This document shows, one piece after another, positions 39,111 to 49,339 of a stretch of DNA of 64,000 nt. The notes under the pieces were generated by a model, which was given only the letters and a program-made list of their open reading frames with translations, ran no database searches and was not told the DNA's origin. Source of the stretch: Phoebastria nigripes (lineage: Eukaryota; Chordata; Aves; Procellariiformes; Diomedeidae); assembly GCA_035582835.1 (NCBI GenBank), contig JAYKAV010002972.1, positions 78,043-142,042 on the forward strand, given 5' to 3'. The position numbers and the translations under genes were made by a program. Positions within the stretch are counted from its first letter, which is position 1. Every line of letters begins with the position of its first letter.

Positions 39111-39792
39111 GTGTAGTGGGGTATACATGAATCCATGGGACCAGACAGGATGCATCTGAAGGTGCTGAGGGAGTTGGCCAATTGTAAGGCCTCCCTCTGT
39201 CGTCTCTGAAAGGTCATGCAGATCAGGGAGGTTCCTGAGGACTGGAAAAAACCAAACGTCACACCCGTCTTCAGGAAGGAGGATCTAGGCCAGTCAGACT
39301 CACCTCAGTCCCAGGGGTGGAGCAAATGGAAGCCATGTCCAGGCCCAGAAAGGATAAGGTGATGACTGGGAACACCCAGCATGGTTTTACGAAGGGCAAA
39401 TAGTGTCTGAGCAAACTGAATGCATCCTCTGATGAGATGACTGGCTCACTGGATGAAGGGAGAGCAGTGGATATTTTGGAATGACCTCCAGAAGCTACTC
39501 CTGACCTAAATTATTCTGTGGTTTTCAGCTTATAGTCCATGGACTTTTGTGGATCCATGCAATGCTCTTAAGATACTCAGCAACGAAGGCTTAGGTCTTA
39601 AATGTATATCTGAGACTTGTTCTTCGCAAAGATACTGGCCTTGGTCTGCCAGTGAAAAAACCCTATTGTTGTATTTTGTCTTCAATTAAGACAAAACAAA
39701 TTTTTCTGTGAACTGGCTATTTTTAATACCTCACTCTTGTTATGTTCCCATCCTACTGCTGTGGTTAGAGAACACCTTGTTGTGAAAAAGCT
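38784..39792 (+). repeat. Pair of 19-bp direct repeats 990 bp apart
   Basis: ACCTTGTTGTGAAAAAGCT occurs at 38784-38802 and 39774-39792. Weaker similarity extends on both sides. The interval contains the 39.1-kb CR1 fragment. Confidence 0.6.
39115..39525 (+). mobile_element. Old CR1 LINE fragment with internal deletion
   Basis: CCATGGGACCAGACAGGATG, GGTGCTGAGGGAGTTGGCCA, GAAAGGTCATGCAGATCAGG, and a CAGCATGGTTTTACGAAGGG segment (QHGFTKG) match the N-terminal RT part of CR1, the same region as the 22-kb copy. Shortly after SL-DEGRAVD-like sequence it passes directly to the 3' end GACCTCCAGAAGCTACTCCT GACC...ATTCTGTG. The RT catalytic core and thumb are deleted. Confidence 0.8.
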
Positions 39793-40143
39793 GTTTGGGT
39801 CACCCTGCATATTACTGGTGAAGACTTAAAATAGTCTTGAGTCTGCTGAATAATCACAGTAGGGATGTGGGATGCTATGGCCCGTGGACTGGGGATCCTG
39901 ACACCTCCTGTCTCTAATGGTGACTGTGCTCATGGGAGACGTATCCAGAGTAGCTTGAAGTCCTGCTGGCCATGTAGCTGGGACAACATGAAACCTGGTG
40001 CCTGCAGGAAAGCACGGCCAAGAGGTTAGGTACTTTGTCCATGCTGTTCTGACTAGAGTGCTCTCAGCACTTATGTGCATTGGTGACTTCAGTGTCAGCA
40101 CTTCCCCCATCGGTGAAGGGGAGAAACAGAACAGTTTTTGAGG
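39530..40143. other. Intronic sequence between CR1 and LTR
   Basis: Unique DNA carrying the second copy of the 19-bp repeat; no known family recognised. Confidence 0.5.
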
Positions 40144-40148
40144 GCTAG

Positions 40149-40723
40149 TGTCGTGGTTTAACCCCAGCCAGCANCTAAGCACCACACAGCTGCTCACTCA
40201 CTCCCCCCCAGTGGGAATGGGGGAGAGAGTCAGAAGGGTAAAAGTGAGAAAACTCATGGGTTGAGATAAAGACAGTTTAATAGGGAAAGCAAAAGCTGCG
40301 CACACAAGCAAAGCAAACCAAGGAATTCATTCACTACTTCCCATCGGCAGGCAGGTGTTCAGCCATCTCCAGGAAAGCAGGGCTCCATCACGCCTAACGG
40401 TTACTTGGGAAGACAAACGCCATCACTCTGAACGTCCCCCCCTTCCTTCTTCTTCCCCCAGCTTTATATGCTGAGCATGACATCATATGGTATGGAATAC
40501 CCCATTGGCCAGTTGGGTTAGCTGTCCCAGCTGTGCCCCCTCCCAGCTTCTTGTGCACCTGGCAGAGCATGGGAAGCTGAAAAGTCCTTGACAAGTGTAA
40601 ACATTACTTAGCAGCAACTGAAACATCANTGTGTTATCAACATTATTCTCATACTAAATCCAAAACAGCACTGTAACAGCTACTAGGAAGAAAATTAATT
40701 CTATCCCAGCCGAAACCAGGACA
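40149..40723 (-). mobile_element. Solo LTR of an avian ERVL-like endogenous retrovirus, with 5-bp target duplication
   Basis: The 575-bp element begins TGTCGTGGTTT and ends AAACCAGGACA, giving near-perfect terminal inverted repeats with TG...CA ends. It is flanked on both sides by GCTAG (40144-40148 and 40724-40728), a 5-bp target duplication typical of ERVL-class elements. Minus orientation is inferred from a TATA-like CATATAAAGC (complement of 40461-40470) and an ATTAAA poly(A) signal (complement of 40276-40281) about 185 bp further on in that direction. There is no internal viral sequence beside it, so it is a solo LTR left by LTR-LTR recombination. Two N bases lie inside. Confidence 0.85.
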
Positions 40724-43549
40724 GCTAGTAATTAAGAGAGACCAACCGCTGAGGCTGGGAGCAGTTTGGAGAGGCGGGGTATCACAAGAAGCAGCTATCC
40801 AGCAAATGACAGACTATATTTTGGGTCTCTCTGTTTCTGAATCTGATAATTCATCTTGTGGTTTTAGGCAATGATTGCAGCTGGAAAATAACACAACATA
40901 GAGAAGCTTAAACTATATAATGTGGGTAAATAAAAATTACTACATGAAATGGAATAGTACAAAGCCACAATACCGTATCCTTAGGTTTTTTTATTGTATA
41001 GCAGAAATGCTTCTGATTCTTCCTTGGGTAAATGAATAACCTGGATTTTGAAGTTGGATTTTTAATTTACCACTGTCTTTTGTATTTTGTCTAATAGTCC
41101 TGTTCTCAAATCCAAAGCCATCTGAAATTTATTAGAAGAAATGAAACTGGAAAGTATGCATGCCCAATGTTAAATAGTCCATTTGAAAAGTAAATACTTT
41201 CCTTCTCATTTCCCGCCCCCCCCCAAGAAGACTCTCTAGAGATATGTGGCACATCAGCGCTTTCTGTCTGGGAGGAAATGCTAACCTAGCAAATAGGAAA
41301 AACTTCTAAAAGGGGGATGGACCAGCTCATTCCAGGAGGTTAGAGCTGTGCAATGAGATTTATGCAGCATTTAAATGTGGGCCAGTAAGTTCATTGATTT
41401 TTTTTTATATGTTGATTTAGACTGACTCTGAAGTGTACAAGACATAATTTGAATATATAATATAAATATATATAAAAACACTAAGTCTTTGGGATTCTCT
41501 TCTTCCTACTTAACCAAATGAGAATCAGAAATATATATGGAAGAGAATGTTTTGGTCTATTTATAATGCATGCTGTCTAGACAACTGGCTTTATAAAAGG
41601 AATATGTTCCTGCTTTTTTTTTCTAAACAGAAGTAGTTTGCTCCTGGGGCTAGTTGTTAACCAAGGGACCCAGGGCAGCCCATGTGTAATCCATGAAGCT
41701 GATACCGCAATGTCTGTAAATGGTATTGGAGTGTAAGTAGGAAACAGATTTTGGTATTCAACGCAGGGCTAAATATGAGTGTAGACTGCTAACTAGGTGC
41801 ACGTACAGGGTATGCAGTCTTGTTTGGAAAAAAAAGCAGACTTGTATCTCTTTCTGTAGACTTTTGCATTTTAAAATCTGCCGGAAATGTATGTGGCTCT
41901 ATTATTTTCTGGGGACAAGTTTGCCATTATTCAGGTGAGAGATGCAAGCGCTATACATTACCTGAGCCCTCAGACCAGATTTAAGAGGGATTTAAGGCAC
42001 ACAGATACTGTGTTAGGCCTCTGCAAAGGAGTGAATAACTTCTGTTCTCTTCAAAGCTTCAGGTTGAAATCCTGAACCCAGTAAAACGGATAGAAAAATT
42101 CTGTTGATTTCAGGAAATTAGGATTTCAACTTTAGAGTTTCATCTTGTGCCTATCAAAGTGAATGAGTAATGCCATTGATTAGGGTGAGATCAAGAATGA
42201 GTCACTAACCCTCTGTAGTCACTAATGGTAAAATATAGATGACATCCTTTTAGGACCTTTTAGGATCTTTTTCACATGAACTTCAAAGAAATGATGATAA
42301 ATGTCTGTATAAATAACCTTGGTAACGTCAGAAGAGAACAGTTTTCTGCCCTCAGGAAAGTCTACGGCAGATAGGACAGATTCATTACTAAGCAGAATGA
42401 GTATTTTGGGGGGCTGTTTGTTGGGTTTTGTTTTCTTTTTTTCCTTTTTTAATGAAGCATCAGCTAAAGACTAATTAGAAGACATTTGTCAGCATTTGTT
42501 CCTTTCATGATTCAGGAGAAAGCCTGCTTTGTTCTTTCTCTTTTCCTCTCCCTCTTTAATGAAGTGTTTCTTAATAAACTACTAATTAAAATCTTCTGCA
42601 CCCATACTTGATGCAGTTAATTTGGGACAGAAAGCCCTTCTTACTGAATCTGTTTCTGTCGTAAGTCCATCTTGCAAACAGGTTGACCAAAAGGGTATGT
42701 TTAGATCCAACGTGTATCTTTGCACATCAATGCACATGCATTTGCCAGGTCAGACCGGGATGAAGGGTCAGTGTCTGACATCCAGGAGGCTCCCGACGCT
42801 GAGTCCTGGGCGCTTGCAGCCTCAGGAGGTTCCCCGCGCCGCTGTGGTCTTCAGGTGTCCAAAAGCCCCTGCTCCACGAGCCGAGACTCCGCTGGCCTGA
42901 AACTTTTTGCTAAGGTGCAGAAAGGTATTTATCGGATCATACCCGTGCTTGGAGTTGACACATTGTATTTGCACTGATGCTGGAATAATGTATTTCTGCA
43001 AGGAGAAATGAGCATATAGTTTCCAGAAAAAAGGGAGCCAGACTGGGTCTTGTTTAGGTGTCCAATTAGTGTGGCTGGGTTTGCTTACAGTGTGACTTAC
43101 ACTTAGGTGGTCAAAGACAAATAACATATTTAATATGGAAAAAAGATCTCTAGCCTTGATTCCATGAGCTGAACCATTACTTGGATTTGGAGTGTTTACT
43201 TGTTGAAGATGTTATTTTTTGATTATTCCTGACTTGCATCCAGGAGTAAGTCCGGTTGTGTTGGAGAGATTTGGTTCAATTAAGCAACTGAGCTTTCAGG
43301 ATGTTCATTATACTCAGATGCTGATCACCCTGAAATTTTAATACAACAGGCAGAGAGCGTGTACCCGTGACAACCTGTTTATGTGAATGCACATCGAGTT
43401 TTCCTCTGGAAGGCCTGATGTGCTGTCAGCGCAGGGAGAACGCAGGGATTTTCCTGCTGCAGTAGCTGTTCAGATGAAAGGTGAGAGGAGCCTGCCTTTC
43501 ACTTTGTACTTTGAAAGAGCCAAGCCTGTTTCCCCCGTTGCATGGTCAA

Positions 43550-43745
43550 TACCTGGCCGGCAACTGAAACGCGTGGAGGCCGGCGGCGAGGGAGGACGAG
43601 CAGCCGGTGTCGGGCTGCCCCTGCTGCCTCCCAGCTGGCGGCTCCCTGGGAGCGGCGCCTCAGCTAAAAGGCATTGCCGAGGATTATTTTCCATCAATCA
43701 GGTCTTTCGTATAAAAAGGCAGAAAACAGGGGAAATTATTTCATT
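43550..43745 (+). promoter_or_regulatory. Possible internal promoter: CpG-dense patch followed by TATA box
   Basis: From about 43550 to 43685 there are roughly a dozen CpGs in 135 bp (for example ACGCG, CCGGCGGCGAG, GCGGCGCC), in contrast to the AT-rich flanks. TATAAAAAGGC at 43710-43720 follows on the + strand, the sense strand of the presumed host gene. No transcript or downstream exon was identified, so the call is tentative. Confidence 0.25.
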
Positions 43746-46270
43746 TGAATTATGCAACTATGTTTTCCTGATGGGTTAGTACTATTAGAGAGCTGATTTA
43801 ATGCAGCTTTCAGTATTTTCATTGGCTGCAGCAACAAAATAAAACTCTATCATTTTTTTTCTTCCTGCATAATGCAAGACAGTTTTAGACTTTGATTTTC
43901 AGGGTGGATAAAATCGGTTTACGCTAAGTTGGAAGTTTTATTAATACTGAATAATTCCTCACTGTGCAAACTCAATCTTCCCTTTTCAACATTTTACAAA
44001 ACAGAGAGGGAATTAGATAACTCTGCAGCGTACTGGTGCACTGAGTGAGCCTACAAAAGCTATTTCTGCCTTGCTCCTCTGCTTGTATTTTTGTTTTAGA
44101 GAGGCAGGAGGTGGACAGAGTGTCTGCTTTATATTGCAAAATGGGAAAACAATCCTAATACAAACAATCAAGTTACAAAGCTAGACAACCCTCACAAAAT
44201 AGTCACAATTAAAGAAAAAATGTGGTGGCTCCAACTGTACAAACTTTACAACTTAAGATTGATACAAGAAATCCTGGGACTCTGACTGCAAGCCTACCTG
44301 GTAAATTCTCAGAATTTCTTGTCCGAGTTTGGTGAATTGAATAAAATGTTTTTGTAATACATCTTTTTTTAAAGTATGGACACCAAATACACATGTAAAC
44401 CAGGATCTTCCTCGAAAGAGACCTTCTTGGACTTTTTACCTTTCTTCATGCTCGTATACCACTGTCTCTTTTTTTTTTTTCTGAGGTGGTCCCTGGAGCA
44501 CCTCCCTTAAGCAAGGTCCTGCCCTTGCCTCTTCTCACCGTTGCCCTTTGGTCCTTCTTTGCCTGTACCCCCAGATGGGCTTGATCTTGGATAGACTGTG
44601 GCTGTCAACCCAAAGGCGGGAGAGGAGGGCCCCCCCTAAATTTTCCTTTGTGCCTACCCTCTACTTGTAGCAGCCTCATGTCTTGTTCTCGTCCCTCCTC
44701 AGGACAAACAAGCGGGTCAGTCTCCTACAGCTTTCCTCTCTACCTGGGCCTGCCTGCCAGGCGGCTTTCTCTGTTGGAGGTACCCTGCAGGATTAAATGT
44801 GGCTCTTGAATGTGGCTTAAGTTGATCACTGCTTATAAAATATTACTCAGACAGAGCAAGAGTGTCATAAGGGTTGTCTTTATCACAGATTTAACTTTAG
44901 GGAAGTGATGTGTGAGTGGTAGGAAGAAGTTTGGTGTCCATCAGCTGAGTGCAGACAAAATACTGTGGTTGCTATATTTTGCAGGGAAACTTCCTTCTGC
45001 AAAGAGGTCCTTAGGAAAATAGGAAGGAATATCCTGGGCCACTCAACTGTAAAACCCACTGCTTTCATGAGTATACTGATTTTGGTTACCGTTTCTAAAA
45101 AGCATGGGTGGATGAGTTTGGGATTTGCCTTCAGTTACATGGGTGGATGCATTTGCGATATTTTGTAAAATTTCAGTGGAGTTTAATTAAAGGAAAATTG
45201 GGCAAGTCTGAGTTAGTGTGTAGTGCTGATCTTGTCTACCTCCTCAGACTGCAGACGGTACAGATTCTACAGCAAATCATCTGTAGATATATTTGGCAAT
45301 CAGGCGGAGTCCTAGCAGGCAGCGTGTGTAGCTTCTCAGTTTCTCAAATAATGTAGACATATTGTAAAACACGATCTCAATATCTCTTCAAAACCTCTTC
45401 TGCATCACTGCTGCCAGTTGTCAGGTAGATCCCATTTCTTCAGCAGCTCCAGCCATACAGCTCATGACCCATTTCTCACCTCACATGCATATTGAAGTGC
45501 CCATAGCTTCAATCACTGCTGTCTGCCTTTGGGGACATGGTGGTGGGGCAGCTCCTTCCTCACTGCATGTCCCAGGAGGCATCGGTGTGGATCTTCACAG
45601 CCTTGCCGGTGGCTCTGCACGCAGGCAACTTCCCCGCTCAGCCACTGTTTCTTGCCATGAGCATTCCCCCTTTGAGCCTTTTGCTTCCTCTTATGTACAA
45701 CCTGAAATACAAGCTGATGGCTGTCAGTGTTGTGGCTCTCCCGAGGCGTAAGAGGGCACTCAGAGCAGGGTGACACCATCAGGGGTTCTGCTTACGGGGT
45801 GTTGGTTGCCATCCGCTGCAGCTCTTCCCTGTTACGAGACACCAATGGGGGCAGATTTCTGCCTGTGTAGATGATACCAGCTTTTTACAATTAGTTTTTC
45901 CATTATTACTTTGTATTTGTTAATAATTGAAGTTTGCCTAATTTAGATTAGACTATTTCGATTTCTCACTTATCCTAAGTTGTTGTAGCAACAACAGTAG
46001 TATTGACATGTGCTGTGGTTCAAACTCCGAAGGAACATGAATGCTGAATAAGAATATTGCCCTTCACACTCCCAGGGTTTGAAGTATCTGCCCCTTCATG
46101 GCACGCTTGTTTCTTTTATGTCCTGCCAGATTATTTCTGATGCTACTTCCTGACTTGTCTGGTGATCCTTAGTGTACTGCTTTGCTGTACTTCATTGGAG
46201 ACGTTATTTTAGGAGAATTATGTCCCTTCAGATTAGTCATTTAGAATGTACTGGAGAGACATATGTTTAT

Positions 46271-46296
46271 ATGTGTGTGTGTATATATATACACAC
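46271..46296 (+). repeat. (TG)n(TA)n(CA)n microsatellite with 20-bp perfect palindrome
   Basis: Alternating purine-pyrimidine run. Bases 46277-46296 are GTGTGTATATATATACACAC, fully self-complementary. Confidence 0.85.
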
Positions 46297-47902
46297 TGGT
46301 ATTTATATTTTTAACTCTATCTTCAAAAGCCATGCAGAAAAAAACAGAGAAATAGTGTTTTGTAAAACGCACAGAGAATGAATCATTAGAAGTTACCACC
46401 TTTTTCACTCTGGAAAGTAAACAGGTGCGTGAAGGCAAGATAACTTACCAGAAAAGGGATATGGGTCATCATATGAGGTGGTGGTGATGGTGCCTTCAGG
46501 CAAAGTTGGTTCTGATCAAAAAACTGCTGAACACTTAAGGAGTCAGTAAGATTTCATTATTATATATCATTCTTCCAAATTTCTGTATGACTACGTGTTT
46601 CCAACCTCTACCCCTTCCTTCTGGTACTGTGTAAGTTGGTAAATCCTAGTTAGGAATGGGTGTGTTCTGGTGTCGTCTGGTGTCGTCCAGAAGTGAAGTC
46701 AGTGCAGAATCAAGCCAAAGACGTGCTTACGGCAAAAATTAGTTCAGATCAACTCTATAAGAACCCGAGCACAATTCAATACAAATTGGGTCAGTGTACA
46801 ACACGTAGGTGACTCTGTACGTAGTGTTCACACATCTGTGTTTCAGCGAGCAAGGCACAGGTCAGAACTAGAGCACCCATCTTGTGGCCCGCTCCTCCCC
46901 TCAGAGCCTCCTCCTCTCCCAGGGCAACATGTTCCTCTGGGTTTCTTCATCTCCACTGCCTTGTACCCATCCTTTCCAACGTGCATCTGGGTGCCCCAGG
47001 CTGGTGGCTGGTCCCTACCCTGTGTCTGGGGGAAGGATTGGGCCGGCTAGAGGGTTACTTGTCAGGAGGCACTTAGTGCTTCAGCGTTAGCGCTTTGTGC
47101 TTTGCCTGCAGCCTGCCATACCGCCGCTGGCAGCGCACCCATGATTACGATGAAACTGCTGCACCGAAAATACTCATACCATAAATAAGAGGTTTACTAC
47201 ATTATGCTGGACTCAGAGGAATAATCTTTTTGTTCCGCTTCGAAGGAAGAAAGAAGCAGGACAACACAATTTTTTGTGGTAGTTTTATACTGCAGGATGG
47301 AAAGACTTAAAAAAAAAAAAAAAGACAGAATTTGATTTATTTTAGCTTAAAAAAAAGAACTGTGTGGAAAACTTCAGAGACTTGAATGTAATTTATCACT
47401 AAGTCATAAGTGGGCAGGAGAGCTGCACATTTCTCTTCAGTAAAGTTGCAAGGAAGTGGCTGTCTTTAAAATCAAGGACCTTTTTGGCTGAAGGAAGACA
47501 ATGTTATGCATCTTTCATTAAAAAGTTGAACTACCCATTATGGCTATTTTTATGTATTACAGTCAATTCTGGTATTTTACAAGATGTGCCTGAACATACT
47601 TTATCCTTGAAAAATTGGGAAATCATTCAATATGTGCCCACAAAAGTAGTTTGCAGCCTGCCCTGCCAAAGAGTGAGCAAGTCCACTGACAACAACTTTA
47701 ATGGTCTGTTAATAAAGATCATGTAACATTGTGATTGATTTATTATTGCAGGGGTTTTTGATTGGTAAAGAAAACAAGACATCAGTTCAATACTGCTAAC
47801 TCCATTCTCTGTTTTCATCTGGCTCAGCTTTTGTTGCATTTCCAAGATACAGAATAAATTCTTTACCAATAACTCTCTGCGTACATACAAGAAAGTCTGT
47901 TT

Positions 47903-48685
47903 TTGCCTTGGTTCTTAAAGGAAGGAACACTAATTTTGCTGTTAAGTGAACTTGCTTATGAATTCCAAAACTACAGGCCTGTCAGCCTGACCTCGGTGCC
48001 GGGGAAGATTATGGAGCGGTTCATCTTGAGGGCGCTCGCAAGCCATGTGCGGGACAACCAGGGGATCAGGCCCAGCCAGCATGGGTTCATGAAGGGCAGG
48101 TCCTGCTTGACCAACCTGATCTCCTTCTATGACCAGGTGACCCGCCTAGTGGATGAGGGAAAGGCTGTGGATGTGGTCTACCTGGACTTCAGTAAAGCCT
48201 TTGACACTGTCTCCCACAGCATCCTCCTAGAGAAGCTGGCGGCTCATGGCCTAGACAGGAGTACTCTGCGCTGGGTAAAAAACTGGCTGGGCGGCCGGGC
48301 CCAGAGAGTTGTGGTGAATGGAGCGAAGTCCAGTTGGTGGCCGGTCATGAGTGGTGTCCCCCAGGGCTCCGTTTTGGGGCCAGTCTTGTTCAATATCTTT
48401 ATTAATGATCTGGATGAGGGGATTGAGTGCTCCCTCAGTAAGTTTGCAGACGACACCAAGCTGGGCGGCAGTGTCGATCTGCTCGAGGGTAGGAAGGCTC
48501 TGCAGAGGGACCTGGACAGGCTGGATCGATGGGCTGAGGCCAACTGCATGAGGTTCAACAAGGCCAAGTGCCGGGTCCTGCACTTTGGCCACAACAACCC
48601 CATGCAACGCTACAGGCTGGGGAAGAGTGGCTGGAAAGCTGCCTGTCGGAAAAGGACCTGGGGGTGCTGGTTGACAGCCGGCTGA
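47903..48685 (+). pseudogene. CR1 ORF2 reverse transcriptase, first part
   Basis: The frame enters CR1 at about codon 21 with [10 protein letters not shown]. The order is [24 protein letters not shown] (motif A, about codons 93-101), [34 protein letters not shown] (motif B) and FADD at about codon 181 (motif C), followed by the start of the thumb. Near 48620 the reading passes into a wrong frame and stops at 48685; the true continuation is the overlapping frame. The codons before the LINE are flanking sequence. Confidence 0.9.
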
Positions 48686-49335
48686 ATATGAGCCGGCAGT
48701 GTGCCCAGGTGGCCAAGAAGGCCAATGGCATCCTGGCCTGTATCAGAAATAGTGTGGCCAGCAGGAGTAGGGAAGTGATTGTCCCCCTGTACTCGGCACT
48801 GGTGAGGCCACACCTTGAATACTGTGTTCAGTTTTGGGCCCCTCACTACAAGAAGGACATTGAGGTGCTGGAGCGTGTCCAGAGGAGGGCAATGAAGCTG
48901 GTGAAGGGTCTGGAGAGCAAGTCTTACGAGGAGCGGCTGAGGGAACTGGGACTGTTTAGCCTGGAGAAGAGGAGGCTCAGGGGAGACCTTACCGCGCTCT
49001 ACAACTACCTGAAAGGAGGTTGCAGCGAGGTGGGTGTTGGTCTCTTCTGCCAAGCAACTAGCGATAGGACGAGAGGAAATGGCCTCAAGTTGCGCCAGGG
49101 GAGGTTTAGATTGGACATTAGGAAAAATTTCTTTACTGAAAGAGTGGTTAAGCATTGGAAGAGGCTGCCCAGGGAAGTGGTGGAGTCACCATCCCTGGAA
49201 GTATTTAAAAGACGTGTAGATGAGGCGCTTAGGGACATGGTTTAGTGGGGCATGGTGGTGTTGGGTTGATGGTTGGACTTCATGATCTTAGAGGTCTTTT
49301 CCAACCTTAATGATTCTATGATTCTATGATTCTAT
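47965..49335 (+). mobile_element. CR1 LINE, 5'-truncated, RT nearly complete
   Basis: It starts near the [13 protein letters not shown] motif and ends ATGATTCTATGATTCTAT at 49335. It contains all main RT motifs and the C-terminal domain in two overlapping frames with one small indel. The 3' untranslated end (GGTGTTGGGTTGATGGTTGG, then CTTAGAGGTCTTTTCCAACC) defines a different CR1 subfamily from the 26-kb copy, and it is the same subfamily as the minus-strand fragment at 63.86 kb. Confidence 0.95.
48568..49245 (+). pseudogene. CR1 ORF2 C-terminal part, shifted frame
   Basis: This frame becomes authentic CR1 at about 48622 with [18 protein letters not shown] and runs through [52 protein letters not shown] and [18 protein letters not shown] to the natural stop. 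One frameshift around 48615-48622 separates it from the catalytic part, and no other disruption was seen. It is inactive, since the endonuclease is missing, but relatively young. Confidence 0.9.
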
Positions 49336-49339
49336 ATAT

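Larger units (their letters stand above)
40729..47960. other. Intronic sequence with two CpG-dense patches
   Basis: CpG-dense patches at about 42790-42900 and 43550-43685 stand out. GC-richer stretches at 45.5-45.8 and 46.85-47.13 kb have no recognised coding content. The remainder is AT-rich. Confidence 0.5.

Noticed and set aside
43387..43779. 130-codon + frame over the CpG patch
   Set aside because: No known protein similarity; it does not match the alternative OXR1 first-exon sequence I recall, so only a promoter hypothesis is kept.
46660..46690. Doubled TCTGGTGTCG
   Set aside because: A two-unit 10-bp repetition is too short to carry information.
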